Assembly (NCBI GenBank): GCA_005880075.1
Contig: VBJT01000084.1
Coordinates: forward strand, 1 to 9,825
Direction of reading: 5' to 3'
Length of the DNA: 9,825 nt
From: Chloroflexota bacterium
GTDB lineage: Bacteria; Chloroflexota; Dehalococcoidia; SM23-28-2; RBG-16-64-32
The translations under genes were made by a program, and so were the position numbers. Positions 7,488 through 9,825 of the stretch are shown here, one piece after another; positions within the stretch are counted from its first letter, which is position 1, and the number at the start of each line of letters is the position of its first letter. Below the pieces are notes generated by a model, which saw nothing but the letters and a program-made list of their open reading frames with translations, had not been told where the DNA came from and made no database searches.

Positions 7488-8183
7488 CTATTTCCTCCGA
7501 ACGAGCATCAGGCCATCCCTGATCGTCAGAACGACGTTCGTGATCCGCTGATCTCGCGAGACGTACTCGTTGAACGCGACGATGGCGCGGTCACTCTCTT
7601 CTTTCGGGTCGAGGACGCGGCCGCTCCAGAGCACATTGTCGATCGCAATCAGGCCGGTCGGTAAGATGAGGCGTAGCGCCTCCTCGTAATAAGCGATGTA
7701 GCTCTCCTTGTCGGCATCGATAAATATCAGGTCAAAGGGAGGCTCAAGGGAGCGCATAGTCTCGAGCGCCGGGCCTTCGTGCAGCGAGATCTTGTCGCCG
7801 TGCGGGCTGCGTTCGAAGAACCTGCGCGCGACTTCGATGGCCTTCGGGTCGATATCGCAGGTGATCAGCTCGCCGTTGTCTGGCAAGGCCGCAGCCATCA
7901 TCTGCGCAGCGAACCCCGTAAAGGTGCCGATCTCGAGGACCCGGCGTGCCTGCATGGACGCGATGAGCATCTGAAGGAGCGTTCCCTCTAGCTGTCCAGA
8001 AAGCATGCGCGCCTGCCGCCCGAACCGTTCATGAGTGACCACGACCAGTTCTTCGAGCAGCGGCGGAAGCGGCGTCGTATGCGCCATGGCGTAGCGCTCG
8101 ATCCGGTCGGGGACAAGCGTCAGCAGTCGTTGCTCGCGCTCTTGCGTTGCGGGTCGTTGGTCGCGCCCGCGGCCCCTAGACAT
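7488..8183 (-). CDS. class I SAM-dependent O-methyltransferase (family 3, caffeoyl-CoA/catechol type)
   Basis: This 231-residue enzyme should transfer a methyl group from S-adenosylmethionine to a hydroxyl group, usually of a catechol-like small molecule, using a divalent metal. SAM motif I is LEIGTFTGF (83-91) and the acidic ribose-binding residue is D110 in ITCDIDP. FIDADKE (154-160, with D156) and AIDN (180-183) are the metal-binding and catalytic segments of this family. NVLWSGRVLDP (183-193) and the C-terminal IRDGLMLVRRK are also typical. I chose ATG 8183 because it overlaps the end of the DUF885 gene by 8 nt, which suggests translational coupling; a start at 8210 in the same frame would overlap by 35 nt. 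The first 30 or so residues are Arg- and Gln-rich and not part of the fold, so an internal start at the AMAHTTPLPP methionine (about residue 33) is possible. The stop is TAG at 7490-7488. The substrate is unknown. Confidence 0.92.
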   Translation of the reverse strand: MSRGRGRDQRPATQEREQRLLTLVPDRIERYAMAHTTPLPPLLEELVVVTHERFGRQARMLSGQLEGTLLQMLIASMQARRVLEIGTFTGFAAQMMAAALPDNGELITCDIDPKAIEVARRFFERSPHGDKISLHEGPALETMRSLEPPFDLIFIDADKESYIAYYEEALRLILPTGLIAIDNVLWSGRVLDPKEESDRAIVAFNEYVSRDQRITNVVLTIRDGLMLVRRK

Positions 8184-9825
8184 CGAGTGTCTCTTCGCGC
8201 AATTCCGCACCCAGCATATCGAGACCCATCGGCCCGAGCGCCAGCGCCTGGCTATGAAATTCCTTCAGGCTGAAAGAAGCGCCGGCGCGTTGCTTAGCCG
8301 CTTCCCGGGCTTCGAGCCATCTGCGCTCGCCCACTTTGTATGAGATGGCCTGCGCGGGCCAGCCGAGGTAGCGAATGACCTCGCTCTCAAGGAATTCGCG
8401 CGGTCGCTGAGTGCGTCCGACCGCGAATTCAAGCATCAGGCCGTGGGTCCACTTCTCGCCTGGATGAAAGCTCTCGTCCTGCGGTATGGCGAGCTCCAGG
8501 TGCATGCCGATATCGATGATCACGCGGACACAACGCAGCGCCTGGGCGCTGAGCATCCCCAGGTAGTAGTCGGGGTTTTCGAAGTAGCCGAGCTCCCCCA
8601 TCAGGCGCTCCGCGTACAGCGCCCAGCCCTCGCCGTGGCCTGAAATGAACGTCAGCGTTCGCTGGAAGCGCGACAACTCCTCGGCGAGCAGACGCACTCC
8701 GGCGACTTGAATATGATGGCCGGGAACACCCTCGTGGTAGGCGATGCTGACGTCGCCCCACTTTGGAAAGCGTGTGCGGCCGTCCACGGGCCACCACGTG
8801 CGGCCCGGCCGGGAGAAGTCCTCGGACGGGCCGGTGTAGTAAGGGATGAGGGCGCCGCCGGCGGGCGGGATTATGACCTCGATCCGGCGGATTCGCTCGT
8901 CGATCTCGAAGTGTACGGCGTCTAGCGAGGCGACTGTCTGATCGTGTAACTGCTGGAGCCAGTCGCGGTAGGCGTCGACTCCTTCGATAGCGCGGGCGGG
9001 GTCCGTCTCGAGCAGCTCCTTCGCCTCTTCGAGACCGGCGCCGGGGGTAATTCGCCCGGCAGTAGCTTCCATTTCGCTTTCGACGCGATGCAGCTCTTCC
9101 CAGCCCCAGCGGTACGTCTCCGGCAGATCGAGGACCGCACCGAGAAACAGGCGGGAGAGCAGTTGGTACCGCTCCTCGCCGCAGGCCTCGCGCTCGCTTG
9201 CCTTGGGTGCGTACTCCTCACCCAGCCAGCGAGACATCTCTGCGTAGGCACCGCGGGCGAGGCGTATGCCGCGACCGAGGTCGGTGCGAAGCGTCTCTGG
9301 GCCCGCTTCCGCCGCGTCGAAACGCATTGCCAAACCCGCGAAGAAACCGTTGTCCTCGCTCCACACCTCAGCCTGGCGAACGCCTTCGAGCGCCTGCCGG
9401 CGTGCCGCCGGCGTGCCTTGCTGCACCCCCATGAAGAGCGTTTCGCGGTAGCCCGCAAGCGCGTCTGGAACCAGCTGCAGGCGCGCCGCGATGTTGGACC
9501 AGTCTTCCTCCGTCTTGCGCGGCATCTGGTCGAAAACCTGGCGGATGTTCTGGAGCGGGCTGGCGATGTTGTTTAGATCGCGGAAGTGCTCGCCCGCCTG
9601 GAAGAGCGCGAGATGGACGCCGAGCCGTTCGAGCATGACGCTGCGCGCGAGACGGTCTCTGCGTGAGCCGGCCGCTGGATCGTCTTCGATCGAGGCGGCC
9701 TCAAGTTCTGCCAACGAGCGACGGTTCAAGGCGGCGATGCCGGCGACGCCGTTGGGCGAGTAGTCGGTCATCTCCTGCTCATGGCCCGGGACGCCAATGT
9801 CCGTCGCCAGGATGGGATCGAGCTC
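8176..9825 (-). CDS. DUF885 family putative zinc metallopeptidase (partial, N-terminus beyond the right edge)
   Basis: The frame is open from the right edge to TAG 8178-8176, giving 549 visible residues. Counting from the Met at 9771-9769, the putative zinc motif HEGVPGHH is at 346-353, and a downstream glutamate in GHGEGWALYAE (E381) fits the third ligand. YLGWPAQAISYKVGERRW at 468-485 matches the family's conserved PGQALxYKxG segment. DUF885 proteins are mostly uncharacterised and are often annotated as metallopeptidases of the thermolysin-like (gluzincin) type; no substrate is known here. The Met at 9771 is probably not the start. The 18 codons before it are in frame, and the stretch ILATDIGVPGHEQEMTDYSP resembles the N-terminal region of the family, where an A-T-x-L/I-G element precedes a D-x-S-P element. 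No signal peptide can be judged because the true start is outside. It heads a minus-strand unit with the O-methyltransferase gene. Confidence 0.92.
   Translation of the reverse strand, partial: ELDPILATDIGVPGHEQEMTDYSPNGVAGIAALNRRSLAELEAASIEDDPAAGSRRDRLARSVMLERLGVHLALFQAGEHFRDLNNIASPLQNIRQVFDQMPRKTEEDWSNIAARLQLVPDALAGYRETLFMGVQQGTPAARRQALEGVRQAEVWSEDNGFFAGLAMRFDAAEAGPETLRTDLGRGIRLARGAYAEMSRWLGEEYAPKASEREACGEERYQLLSRLFLGAVLDLPETYRWGWEELHRVESEMEATAGRITPGAGLEEAKELLETDPARAIEGVDAYRDWLQQLHDQTVASLDAVHFEIDERIRRIEVIIPPAGGALIPYYTGPSEDFSRPGRTWWPVDGRTRFPKWGDVSIAYHEGVPGHHIQVAGVRLLAEELSRFQRTLTFISGHGEGWALYAERLMGELGYFENPDYYLGMLSAQALRCVRVIIDIGMHLELAIPQDESFHPGEKWTHGLMLEFAVGRTQRPREFLESEVIRYLGWPAQAISYKVGERRWLEAREAAKQRAGASFSLKEFHSQALALGPMGLDMLGAELREETLDV

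Noticed and set aside
9088..9576. Plus-strand open frame (162 codons) opposite the DUF885 gene
   Set aside because: It is antisense to a well-supported family protein and shows no motif or ribosome site.

Overview
The window is G+C-rich bacterial DNA, densely coded, with short intergenic gaps. The gene order dxr, rseP, ispG and the style of the RseP C-terminal half are most like Chloroflexota (perhaps Dehalococcoidia). That placement is an inference from remembered family resemblance, not a database result; actinobacteria have a similar dxr-rip1-ispG block.

Positions 1-2549 (+) hold the end of dxr, a complete site-2 protease (rseP) and ispG, so two steps of the MEP isoprenoid pathway flank an intramembrane protease. 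dxr and rseP overlap by 4 nt. Positions 2597-3944 (+) hold a small three-helix membrane protein of unknown function and a TIM-barrel sugar phosphate isomerase/epimerase-like protein. Neither has a good Shine-Dalgarno site.

Positions 3945-4183 are the longest non-genic stretch (239 nt) and the most unusual part of the window. They hold a near-consensus promoter (TTGACA, 18 nt, TACTAT), a 37-codon ORF starting about where transcription should start, and a strong intrinsic terminator. Directly after it, with its own strong ribosome binding site, comes a GNAT acetyltransferase (4184-4744), which therefore seems to depend on read-through of the terminator.

Positions 4851-6219 (+) hold an amidase-signature enzyme of the 6-aminohexanoate-cyclic-dimer hydrolase (NylA) type. 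A frameshifting internal deletion breaks it near 5506-5520, although all three catalytic residues lie before the break. Convergent to it, 34 nt away, is a class C beta-lactamase-fold serine hydrolase (6254-7420, -) with a TATAAT promoter element.

Positions 7488-9825 (-) form a second minus-strand unit: a DUF885 putative metallopeptidase, cut by the right edge of the window, overlaps by 8 nt a class I O-methyltransferase. The right half thus reads as a set of hydrolases and small-molecule enzymes. No tRNA, rRNA, CRISPR, insertion sequence or phage gene was seen. I did not find a convincing new multi-gene system; the best candidate for something undescribed is the promoter / mini-ORF / terminator unit at 3960-4163.
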